From assembly GCA_003342895.1 (NCBI GenBank), contig PTFA01000304.1:372001-436000 (forward strand): a stretch of 64,000 nucleotides of DNA, written 5' to 3'. The position numbers and the translations under genes were made by a program. Positions 50,901-61,548 of this stretch are shown one piece after another; position 1 is the first letter of the stretch, and every line of letters begins with the position of its first letter. This DNA is from Casuarius casuarius (lineage: Eukaryota > Chordata > Aves > Casuariiformes > Casuariidae). A model generated the notes under the pieces. The model did no database searches. It was not told the DNA's origin and saw only the letters and a program-made list of their open reading frames with translations.

Positions 50901-53900
50901 TTATAGCAAAGCAATGAGCCATCAGAAATGCTGCTAATTTTGAAGGACAGAACCACAGATTTTTCTGTGCCTGGTGCCCTCATGTGGCTTTGATGGTCAG
51001 CTACATTTGCAAAATAATTAAATATATCACTTCATGACTGATGTTTTTGCTGTGTAAAAACTTGGGAATAATTTGCCAGTATAGCCTTGTATGTTCTTCT
51101 GTGAATACAGCATATTGGCACAGAAGCCAAAATACACTGTTTGCCACATGGCCAGTTGGATTTGGATATGCAAACTCCTCTAATTCCGTAACTTACACCA
51201 AGAACATTGATGACATTTTTCACACATTGATGTATGTGATTCAGACCTTTCTTTTTTACGGTCGGTATGGCTAAAAAGATTGTGCTGGAGTTGCTGCTTT
51301 CTTTATTGCTACTGCCAAAACTACCACCACAGATACATCAGTGTTTTTAAGGAACTATGATTTTAATTTTTGTTTTTCGGCTCTAACGTTAGCTGACATT
51401 TTTACACCGTGTAACTGAGCTAAAATATCAAGGGTTACTTAAATAAGGAAAAATAGTAGACTAACTTAAAATCATCCCATTTTTGTTTCAGCTGCAGCTG
51501 TTGTATGGCAAAGAAATTGCTATATTTAATACTATGAAGTGTACACAGGATGAATATTTCTCTGCATACTGCTTCTGAGTCCAACATTAGAATATTTCCA
51601 CATAACTGGTCTAGAAATTGTACTTAAACACATCATTTAACCACAAGCATTATCTAAAAATTTTATATAACAAATTCATTACCCATCCATAAATGTATAA
51701 AATAAGAAAACTCTTGAACAAGCAAGAGGTGAATATAGTGGCTTTTGGTCTGGTTTGATGTGTTGGTTATCTTGTCTTCTGCTCTCTAAAAGGAGCTTGC
51801 CAGAGCTTTTCTTTACAGCTGGCTCAGATTTAATAGGCACTAACATTTTCCATCAGCTCTAAAAGACTATCCATTTTTTCTTAAGATACTTTGTAGAACT
51901 TTGAAGCATTTGAAATTTTACTTTGTCAGATTTTTTTAATGGAATGGTCTAGAACAATTCTGATAAAAATTCAAAAAACCATCTATGTTACCCTTAACAA
52001 AGGTATGTAGGGAGTCTGAAAATGAAGATGGATACAGATCTGAAGCTAAAGAAAGCAACTGGAACCATGCATATACTTTTTTGTTAGTATGATTAACTAA
52101 TGAAGGTATTTGTGCAAATACCAGAGTGGTAACAGTAGTATAGCCTTTTAATAAAGTCTGCCCAGCAGTATTTCTGAGAACAGTGTGACTTGTGTATACA
52201 TGTTTAAGCATTGTTTCCTTTTTTCTCCTGCTTTCTCTACAGATTCTGAATCTTACTGTAATTTCGAAGGATTCCATCAGAAAACATTTCCAAAACTTTG
52301 ACTGGTTCATTGGGAAAATACGTTCACTTTTCCCTTTAAGCAAAGAGAGCTTATCAGCTGAACACTACCAGAGCATTTGCCCAATTTCAAGCTCTTGTTT
52401 AAGTCTCGCTGCAGGATGCAGGGGCTGAGTACGTGATTAAGAAGGTGTGTAGGTGCTTTTCTGAAATGAGGCCCTCTACATGAGGACCTCTTTAGGGCTT
52501 TAATTTGAGGTGGGGTGGATGGAACGACATCAAGTACACTTAGAGCTTTTAAGTGTTGAAATGTATGTACCTTATACTATATAGTTATATCATGTGTGTA
52601 TGTAATTATATAAAATATGTAATACATGTAGATGTAGAAATATACCAGACATTCTGTAACTGTTCTTTTCTATCATCTTCAGAGTGTCAAATCATTCTGT
52701 TACTCCGTTTTAGCTCAGCTGGCTACAGTCTTCTCTAGTTCATGCTGTTGTAACGCTTATATCTTACCAGCCTTTCAAAATCCACTGATTTTCCGTGTCT
52801 TGATCCAAATCATTGCTCTTTAGCCAATTTTCTTTACGCAGAGCATCTGCTTGTCATCAGTCTCTGTGAAATGGACAGCCAGATCCTCGACTTCCTACGT
52901 GTTCATATCAGACAACTGGTGTCCAATGAGTCTAGGGAGAAGGAATGATATTCAAGCAGTCTTCATCAGTTTTCTTCACCACAATAAAAAAAAAAAAAAC
53001 TTTTTGGGTATAGACCTTGGAGAATAGTTTTCTCTGTATGGACATGCTACTTCAGTGCCGTGCCTCTGTCTGGTACAGCACTGCAAGGGATATTTTTCTT
53101 GAGTTACTCTCTTCGTGTATATACTTCACTGTAACTTTTGAAACTACTTCCTCACTAAAGAGACTTAACATTTCTGAGTGAGGAGTGATTGTAGGTAAGC
53201 TTATTCCTTGGTAAAATGTAGAGCATCTTCCTTTTTTCTTTATTTTGAGGTAGAGCAGAAATGTTAGCTGAGCTGAATTTGTTATGGACTGCAACTTGTC
53301 AGTCATATGCAGAATCTTTTAAAAAAGATAATTAAGGTTTGTCACACCTCTATTATTTATGGGGTGTTTAAATTATGGGAGCCTGTTCAGTGCAATTTTC
53401 AAGCCTATAAAGTTGAACCAGCTGAATATATTCCATCTGAACAAGATGTTTTATGTGTTCTGAAAGTTTTCAAGTACAGTATGTTTACCATTACTGGCTT
53501 TTTTGCTACTTAACTTACATTTTTCCCCTGTTTATACCCACTAGTGTTTGCTTTTTAAGACCCTTTCACTGCTTATGAAATAAGAAAAAAAGAGAATGAT
53601 TACAGCCTGAATTTATTATTCTGATTTACTGACAACAACCCATAGCTTTCCTAAGGGAATCAGAGGTTGGTTTTACTCTGTGTAAATCACATATACATTG
53701 CTTGCTATTTATTGAAGAGGCACTTCAGCAACCCTGTCTTTTTTCTGGGGACTTTTGTATTTTTTATGATGGCATCTCCCTTCCCCTTCCTCTCCCTGCT
53801 TCTTTCTCTCTTTTCTTCCAAATTAGAGTAATATTAGTGTTCTAATATTAGTCTTCTTTGAACTAGTACTATTTAAGTTCTTTGCACCTGAGATTCGCTT

Positions 53901-56632
53901 AGATAACTCTCTACAACATTGGTCTCCAGTTTGTCTTAGAGCATGAATACTGAACAAAATAAGAAAGACTTAGAGATTTCTCTTTGATCTTTCTTGTCCT
54001 TGTAATATCAAACCTAGTGAAACTTGTCATATTAGTGATGTTATCAACACTTTTCTTGCTAATAATTTTGCCTCAGAAGTTTCCTGAGCAACATGTTAGT
54101 TCTTTTGCTAAGGTTTGATGTAGACTAAGAAATTTAGTGTAATTATGATGACAGTATATATAAAATAATTAAATGTTAAATGATTGAGTTGTAATACTAG
54201 TGCATGTACTAAGATTACTGCTGCATGGTTGAAGATATATTTCAAGATATTTTATGCCTAAAATATTAGAATTTAAGTATAGGCTATCCAGTAGACCTTT
54301 TCTAATTTGCTGACAGCTTCTCCCAACAATTATGAACAGAAACTTGCAGCTCACTGAGTATGTCCCTATTTGTGAAGAATGTGAATATAATATGAAAAGA
54401 CGTGTTTGCAGAAAGCTTATGGACTGCAAACTACTCAGTAAATACCCAGAGACTTCTGACATTCTTGGACTTGCATCACTGCAGTTTGATTCTAGAAGTA
54501 ACTCTTAATAAATAGCACAGTGTTTGTGTTATTTTGATCTTCAAGTTTTATTTTTATTACGACAAAATAATTTAACAATATAAAGAGAAAAATCAAGGTA
54601 GAAGCAACCTGTAGCTATATCATTTTTGTTTAGCTGCACCATTCTGAACAAAATGGTATTTTAGGTACTGCATCTCAGTCAACAAAATATGCAATTTACG
54701 GGGCCTTGCAGTCCACCATTGTCAATGCCATTCATGCTTCTTAATCTCTTAACCCAGAACTAACACCCATGTTTGCTGAGCTCTGAATACAAAGCTTCCT
54801 AAATTAAGCTGTTATTTCACCATAACCTCTCAGTCTGTGGTATATGGAAATAAAACTGAAGTTAACGGAAGTCTATCTTAATGTATAGTAAAAGAATAGG
54901 CCAGTTCACTGTCATTCTGGGCTACAGACTAAATCTGATCACAACCCAACAAATTAGGGAAAGTGTGCAACGTTAATCTATTATCTGTGCTGTAAAATCT
55001 CAGCGTTTGATAAACGAGAAATAAAGTAGGAGAAAAAAATTCATAATTCCTTAAACTAATATTGTTGGATTTTTTTTCCATGCATTTTCTGTATCAGTTG
55101 TTGTTGTAATGCTACTGAAAATTCTGTGGTCAGGTGTAATATTGTAACATTTTTAGAAAGGGAAAGATATCCTTCATGGCTTATCCTGTATTCTGAAAGA
55201 AGATAATTTTTTCCTAACATTTTTTCCCACATTAGAATTTGGAATTGGTATATTGATTGTGATTTTTGTTTTCTCTAACAGTAAATTTACAAACATAATT
55301 TGAGGCTAAACATGAAGCCATCTGTATGGACAACTGCAAGAGTTACCACCCTTTGTAACACATCTGAAAATACAGATATTACATGCGACTTAGTAGTTGG
55401 TTTTACCTCTGTTAGCTGTTTCAGCATCTTTTTTTATAAATATATATTTTTCAAATATGTATTATACTAGATCTCTTTGTGGGTAAAATCTACCTAAGCT
55501 TACCTGTGTAGGATTAACGTAAAAGCAATTCCAAATATCCCATGCAGGTTAATCCATAAAAACCCTATGCATGATTCACAATACAAAAACTTGTAGAAAT
55601 TTAAGTACAAAACTTGAATATAATGTAGAAGGGGAATGGTTTTAATGTTTATCAGTTTAATCAAGCAAGTGAATATATTTGGTCAAATTAAGCTTTATCT
55701 AATTGTTTATTCACATAGAAACCAGTGAATTTTAGATTTTGTAGCACAAAACTTTTTGTTAAAGGTAAGAAAAGAAAACAAGCTAAGTCATATAGCTTCT
55801 TCCCTTTGATAAAATAGCATAATTGCAGTTAAGATTACCATAAAAATGAAAAATTCAAGATTAATTTCTTGGAGCACAATCTGATGAATATAACAAGAAA
55901 ATCCTTGTCAGAAATTTTACTACAAGGAAATATTAATAGCTAACATCCATAATCTCCAACAGAACTAAAGAACTAAATACTTGAGTAGATCTTGGCGTAA
56001 AAGACACAAAACACAAAGCAAGGCATGCTTGTGTAATTGGTCACAAAGAAGCATTAACATTTGTGCAACATGGAAAAAGATCAGCATTTTTTTCAGACTC
56101 TTCCAGTATCACAGACACTTAGGGAATATATCTTTCCCTTAATGCCAGTGTATCACTCCCAGTACAGATGGCAGTGACTACGAAAAAGAGGAGAGGGGAA
56201 TACATAGAGGAGAATACAGCCATACCCTTCCAGGAAATCTTAGCTTATATATTGAAGAAGCTGTTGCTATAGTATTGTTGTTAGTAAATAAATACACTAC
56301 AGCCTTTTAATAATAAACACTAGCAGCTAGCACTTGTGGGCTTTATGTAAGACTGGTAAGAGAGTTAACAATAGTGGAAACTCCTCATAAATACAGGTTT
56401 ACCATTTGCATTTAAACGGGTGAAGCCAGCTCCTGCTTTGCTTCAAATAAGCTTTTTTTTAAAAAAAAAGTCTGAGTCCTTGAAATAAAGGGCTCTCTTC
56501 AGAAGAGAATGCTGCCTAATGCACTGAGGAATGGCTTTTCTGATCTAAAGGTGCTTTAGAAATGTAGATCAAATTTCCATGGCATTTCCTTCTGTAATGG
56601 ACCGTCATTTGAGCATCTTAGCAGCCTATTTG

Positions 56633-57481
56633 CTATATTTCTATAACAAGCCTATCTTCGTCATCACTGCTAGTGTCATCATATTCAACTCTGGTTTGCT
56701 TCCTCATCATCTCTAAGCCTCTTTTTTTGCATGTCTTGGAAGGTGTTGCAGAATAAGTCTTGAACTCGGGGAACCTGAGAGTAACTGAGGGCTCTTTAAA
56801 GGCAGCAGTATTTGTTTTGTGTGGTCTTCCGCAGTTATCTGACTGCAGGTAGGTTCCATTCTTGTCCGTATTTCCATGAAGGATTTTTTGAGAAAAGTTT
56901 GCACACTCTGTGTATGCTATATTGAATAAGTTAGCCCTTGTGTTTGACTCAAGAAGAGACTCTGCTTTTGATCCCAATATATGTGAACATCCAGGTTGGG
57001 AACTGGCAGTTGAGTTTTCTTTTGGAGATGAATATCTAATTTCTTCAGTTGGACATTTCTCCTTTCCTGAGGCCTGGATCACCAGGTCTAATGCACCAAA
57101 TCTTTGACTCTCTGACTCTATGTTTAGTATGTTTCCCTGGGTTGCTTCTGGACGTAAGGAAAGCGGATCAGTAGTCTCTGAGCTTGTGCTGTCAATCTGC
57201 CCATCTGTGCCTGTATTTGGAAAATCAAAAGGACAAGACCAAAAAGAAGATGCCATTGAGTCAGTCCAGACATTTGGCTGTGACTCCCCTGGAACTGATC
57301 GCTGAAGCACGAGTGGTTGTGTCACTAAACAGCGTATTTCTACGTCATTGTTGACTTGCTGCATGGCAGTATTAACTGTGGATGAAAAGGAATGAGCTGT
57401 CACAGATATTTCCAAAGGAGGTGTAATGTTCTGAAAAGAGAAGTTTGTTCTTGTATGTTCCCTGATTTGCCCAGAAATGTC
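56633..57481 (-). CDS. ZNF831: ZNF831-like terminal coding exon
   Basis: The acceptor is a T-rich tract ending TTTCTGCAG (57484-57482). The coding frame starts DISGQIREH and runs 282 residues to TAG at 56635-56633. This is by far the longest clean frame in the window and shows no low-complexity artefact. The sequence is hydrophilic and rich in Ser, Thr, Asn and Gln, with no membrane segment and a short acidic tail, SSDDED, next to basic residues. A second acceptor-like CAG at 57433-57431 would drop 17 residues in frame. The 3' UTR presumably continues below 56633; no polyadenylation site was assigned. Confidence 0.85.
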   Translation of the reverse strand, partial: DISGQIREHTRTNFSFQNITPPLEISVTAHSFSSTVNTAMQQVNNDVEIRCLVTQPLVLQRSVPGESQPNVWTDSMASSFWSCPFDFPNTGTDGQIDSTSSETTDPLSLRPEATQGNILNIESESQRFGALDLVIQASGKEKCPTEEIRYSSPKENSTASSQPGCSHILGSKAESLLESNTRANLFNIAYTECANFSQKILHGNTDKNGTYLQSDNCGRPHKTNTAAFKEPSVTLRFPEFKTYSATPSKTCKKRGLEMMRKQTRVEYDDTSSDDEDRLVIEI

Positions 57482-57865
57482 CTGCAGAAATTATGGGGAA
57501 AAAAAAGTTTACATTTAAAAATTTCAATCTAGAGCAATTCCATGCTTTGTAAAGAGAGTAATTAAGTTGACTATATCAGCATAAGAAATTTACCTCTGCT
57601 GTAATTCATATCACCTGGCATAATATCAACTGCAAATCAAGCTATTTATCCTTTTTTTGTTGAGGAAAACTTTTTTTCCCAGTGTGTGTGGGGGTGTAAT
57701 AGGGATATACTTTTTTCTTTTCTTTTTTTTTTTTGGTTAGGTGACAGATCATGGTAGTAATTTATGAATGACAGGGGTTTCAAGCTGCATTCTTATCATC
57801 CAAGACATAAAAATACGTATGTATATATATTCTTTTCATTAAGATATACTTATGTGTGTGTAAAC

Positions 57866-57896
<31 letters not shown>

Positions 57897-60800
57897 TATA
57901 TAGCAAAGATGTATATGCAACATGGGCGAAAGGTTTGGGATGAGTCTGCAAGCAATATGGCAGTATCCAAGATGCGGAGATATGTTTATGAAATACAATT
58001 ACTTTGTAAAGAACATCTTAAGGGTTAGGTTCCTAAATATGATACTGCTTATGTTACACAACAAACCACTGCTTATGCTACATAAGAACCTAAGAGTCAT
58101 CCAGCTCAGTAGCTTCTTTCTCCAAGCATGGCTGGTGGAAGTCTAGAGAAAAGTGTAAGAACAGGATAAGCAGGGAATACTTTTCCCAGAAGCTGTGCTG
58201 ACACTGCATACAAAAGCATTGTTTGCACCATGTGCAGACACATCTAAGGCCAATCTACCTAGTGCAGCTATCATCAGTAGCATTGAAACTACAGTACCAC
58301 AGGCTTCCACAAAGGGGCTAAAGAAGCCCTACTGTGACGCTGAGTATGTATCTGTAGCTGAAGCCCACGCTTACACTGCTACATGGCCATTTCTATCCTC
58401 CTTTCCTTGTTTCAGACTAACCGTCTCTGTCTCTGTATGCTATCTGCTACATCTCCTGGCACCTCCACTGGCAGTGCCAACCCATCCTCTGAGAGCAAGC
58501 ATAAGAAATATCAATTTCAAATCAAACAAGTTTAGCTGTTCTTTTAAAAAAGCAAATTCTAACATTAGTAAGTTTTCTCTGTATTTTACCCCCAAAATAC
58601 CTTTAAGACATCATTTTAAAACAAAATCTGGGTTGCAGAAAAAGTAGATAAAGCTTCAACTTTAAAACAGCTGAGTATAATTGAAGTTGTAATTAGCAAT
58701 TTTTTTTGTAATAAGCAGTCATGCACAAATTAAGATAGAATACCTACTTTTTTATCCATTTTGTCTTTTTGCTTAACATGGGTTAGATTTTCAGTATGGG
58801 AAAATATTCCTGAGTTATTCTTTCCTTCTTTCTTCCTTCTGCAAAGTGGCTTGTCTGAGGTGGAACAAGATGCCTCTTTTTGCTGGTGTAGGAAATTTCC
58901 TATTGAAAAGAGGAAATTACTGTTATGTTTATTCCACCGATATGCTAGAACTTACTAAGCTTCCCATCATATCACTTAACTAACTTCCATGTATTTATTA
59001 TTTCATGTACATTTCCGATGTACTTGTCTTTTAAACCTGATACTTTATCTCAACTACTGTATGTATGGCATTTTACTGGCCATTACTGTCTTGCAGAGCA
59101 ATTGTTATTCATATCTGCTATGAGCTAACACAAGGTATCATCTCTGCTTCCAAGATGGTTGTGGCATCACCACCATTTGCGTTAATACCACTAAGTAAAA
59201 GTTTGGGGGCCGGGGGTTGTTCACTGAAACACAGAAAGGTGGCAAATTCCTCTAGCAAGTCCACACCCCAAACCCACACCACACCATAAACATAAAATCT
59301 TCTTTCAGAAACTGAACTGTTTAGGTTTCTAAAGGAAGGTTATTTCAGGACCTCACTGCTCTAGTAGTTTAAAAACTTAATTCCAAGACTAAATTTATTT
59401 GTACCCATACTGTGTCTTTCCTTGTGCTGACACTAGTTCTTCTGCCTTCAGTTTAAACTGGGTATCCTCTTCTCTGGCTTTACCGCTGCATTGTGGGATA
59501 CAGACAACAGCCTTATACTTTTTACCTTAATTTTGCTAGACTAAACAAGCAAATCTCTGACTCTTCTTGCAAGAGGAAAAGAAAACTAGCAAGGTATGTT
59601 GGTGCAAGTCAAGGAGTAACTGAATTAGCTGTGTAAAATTCCAAGGTGCACTGGCATATGGCATTCATAAGTAATACTGCTAGAAATCTGTTACTTGATA
59701 CGCATCTACTTTTCTGAACAACATAATGACCATGTCAGCTTTTCACAGGTAGTACTATATATCTGAACTCTGTGTTAGAACTAAAGCAATTAGGAAAAGG
59801 GGGCAAAAGCAAAAGTAGGAAGACAGGACTAAAACCTCTCAGCAAAATCATGCTTTCTTCATTTTATTGGTAGCGTTAGCATATGCTAGTCAGTCAGAAG
59901 GCCTGCTTTTTATTTATGACTAGAAGTAAAATGTAGTGTCTGGCTGTTAATCACATTATATCAAAGACATGGCTTTACTTCAGTTTTCTAACATGCATAA
60001 CAGTAGACCAGAGAACTGAATTCTCAGGTTTTTTTTCAAAAACTACCTCAAGTGAAGATTGCATAAAGTGCAAAGTTGCAAATATTGTATAATTAACTGA
60101 TAGTTCTTCTATTTTGAGAATGGGGGGGTGCAATTCATACTGTTCATATATTTGTATACTGACTTCATTGTGCAACTGAGAATAGCACTGTCATCTGCTT
60201 TTGCAACAGTCATAAGCTATTTAATAGCTTTCAGTTTTTGAATACTTTAGGGTTGTAAGAGCTATGCACAATCAAGAGCTAGCTTTTGCATTAAAATGTT
60301 ACACTAATAACTAGCATTTAACTTGTAGATTACCTCCATAGTACTTTCAGATGTCTCTAGTATTTATGTTGCATGTATGCTTACAGAGCCTTTCTTCCTG
60401 AATTCTCCAGACTATTTGAATTCTTGACTTCTGATCTGTGTATCTTAAGTGCATACTATAAGCACTCTTTAAATTGTGTTCACCACCTTGTATTGCTCAA
60501 ATAATCCTTGGTAAAATTTCAAAATGTTCAACAGTAGGAAGCTTCTCTGGTGAGTTGCTCTGGTAAATTGTACCTTTTATCATCATAAAATACTCTATTT
60601 TGTCCCCTCTTGGTTTTAAACATAATTACTGAGATAACCTATGCAAGATCCTAAAAATCTACCAATCTGTGAAATATGAAGAATGAGGACACAATCAGAA
60701 ACATTCAGGTGAATTACTTAAGTATTCTTTAGTTAAATTCAAGAGAACATACTAGGCTTATTTCAAATGTCACCATCATCATCCTGTCTATGCATCTGCG

Positions 60801-61548
60801 GAATGGGTGTTTTTTTAAATGTATTCAAATTAACTTATTTAGCTGTACTTACAGGCTCAGGCAAATGATATGTAAAGCAGCTAAGAGGCAAAGTTTCAAA
60901 CTGTGACATTCGTCCCCTCATTATCATTATTTATGACATAAGTGCTTTCCACATATTTCAAGATGTACAGGCAGAAGGGCCACTGTAGTTGAACGGTGTG
61001 ATCCTGAGACAATGTGTGGTGTTTGTGCAAAATGAATTCATATAATGTCCTGTTCCTTTTCCGCTGTATTTACACAACAGCAGCTAGGGAGATGCAAGAG
61101 AGCATCTTGCACAATGGTGGTTGGTGTGATCAGCAATAAAGAATGTACGCTCAGTGACTGTTGGCTGCTTCAAATTAGTGTCTTTTGGTACCCAAATGCA
61201 GAGTAAGTGACAAGAGCATGAACTACCAGTGAGAAAGTGTAGAGCTTTTTCCAGAGGAAGTATGTTGTAACAGTGTCCCTTATAAGTACTTGAAGTAAAA
61301 GAGAGGTGACAATGCTAGAATATAATTCTCATGTCTAACTATTTTTAAAGTAAATACTTACCTTGTAACTTTGATTGAGGAGAATGACACTTCTTATACT
61401 GATTAGATTTACAGGGGTGTGATGGGTAGCCCTTTTTCAAAACATCCAGTGCTCTATTTGGAAAACAGTTTTGCTTGCCTAGTCGGTTAGCTTTCAACTG
61501 AGCATATCCATGTCCGTGCCTCCTTCTGTACCTATGTTGCAAACAGCA
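56633..61548 (-). CDS. ZNF831: ZNF831-like gene, 3' exons (partial; 5' end beyond window)
   Basis: Three minus-strand exons join without breaking the frame: 61362-about 61548 (ending phase 1), 58748-58854 (107 nt, phase 1 to phase 0) and 56633-57481 (phase 0 to TAG). Together they encode about 380 residues of a C-terminal region. It is Ser/Thr-, Lys- and Asn-rich, with a basic cluster (KTCKKRG, MMRKQTR) and an acidic end (SSDDEDRLVIEI), typical of a disordered nuclear protein tail. No zinc finger lies inside the window; the large finger-bearing exon should be to the right of 64000. The name rests on synteny (the human order ZNF831-EDN3, same strand) and my recollection of the C-terminus, not on a database match. 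Another nuclear protein is possible. Confidence 0.65.
57482..58747 (-). other. ZNF831: ZNF831-like intron with (AT)n microsatellite
   Basis: Non-coding. It holds a T-run near 57721-57735 and an (AT)n run of about 23 bp at 57866-57888 flanked by TG and TAAA repeats. A 150-codon + strand frame (58195-58647) is judged accidental. Confidence 0.6.
58748..58854 (-). CDS. ZNF831: ZNF831-like internal exon
   Basis: The acceptor CTTGTTCCACCTCAG precedes 58854. The exon begins AC, completing GAC (Asp) with the last base of the upstream exon, and encodes KPLCRRKKEGKNNSGIF through KQKDKMDKK, a strongly basic stretch that could act as a nuclear localisation signal. It ends after AAA, with donor GTAGGT at 58747. 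At 107 nt it is exactly the phase needed to connect its neighbours, the main evidence that it is real. A second donor lies 4 nt further on (AG|GTATTC). Confidence 0.65.
58855..61361 (-). other. ZNF831: ZNF831-like intron
   Basis: About 2.5 kb between the two internal exons, AT-rich, with no further exon or named repeat recognised. Confidence 0.55.
61362..61548 (-). CDS. ZNF831: ZNF831-like upstream exon, acceptor uncertain
   Basis: The donor CAAG|GTAAGTAT at 61361 is near consensus. The open frame reads RRRHGHGYAQLKANRLGKQ, then NCFPNRALDVLKKGYPS and KCHSPQSKLQ: basic, with scattered Cys and His but no C2H2 finger. It ends in phase 1, compatible with the next exon. Three AG acceptors are possible, giving starts at 61548, 61531 or 61525; the last two leave a phase-2 junction and the first a phase-0 one. 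The larger start is given here. Confidence 0.6.

Larger units (their letters stand above)
27800..56632. other. Intergenic region between EDN3 and the ZNF831-like gene
   Basis: About 29 kb without a supportable gene on either strand. It is AT-rich, with short chance frames only, one CR1 copy (about 44.96-46.19 kb), ATAA and homopolymer simple repeats (for example AATAAATAAATAAATAA at about 28.33 kb) and scattered old repeat fragments. Because EDN3 starts at the left edge and the neighbour ends at the right edge, any EDN3 distal promoter elements would be expected here. Confidence 0.7.

Noticed and set aside
57598..57633. Possible 36-nt exon (GCAG|TTGATATTATG ... GCAGAG|GTAAAT) in the ZNF831-like gene
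   Set aside because: Splice sites are plausible but its length would break the phase between the 58748 exon and the terminal exon as modelled.
58195..58647. 150-codon + strand frame inside the ZNF831-like gene
   Set aside because: No recognisable domain, erratic composition, opposite strand within an intron, and no promoter or conserved motif seen.
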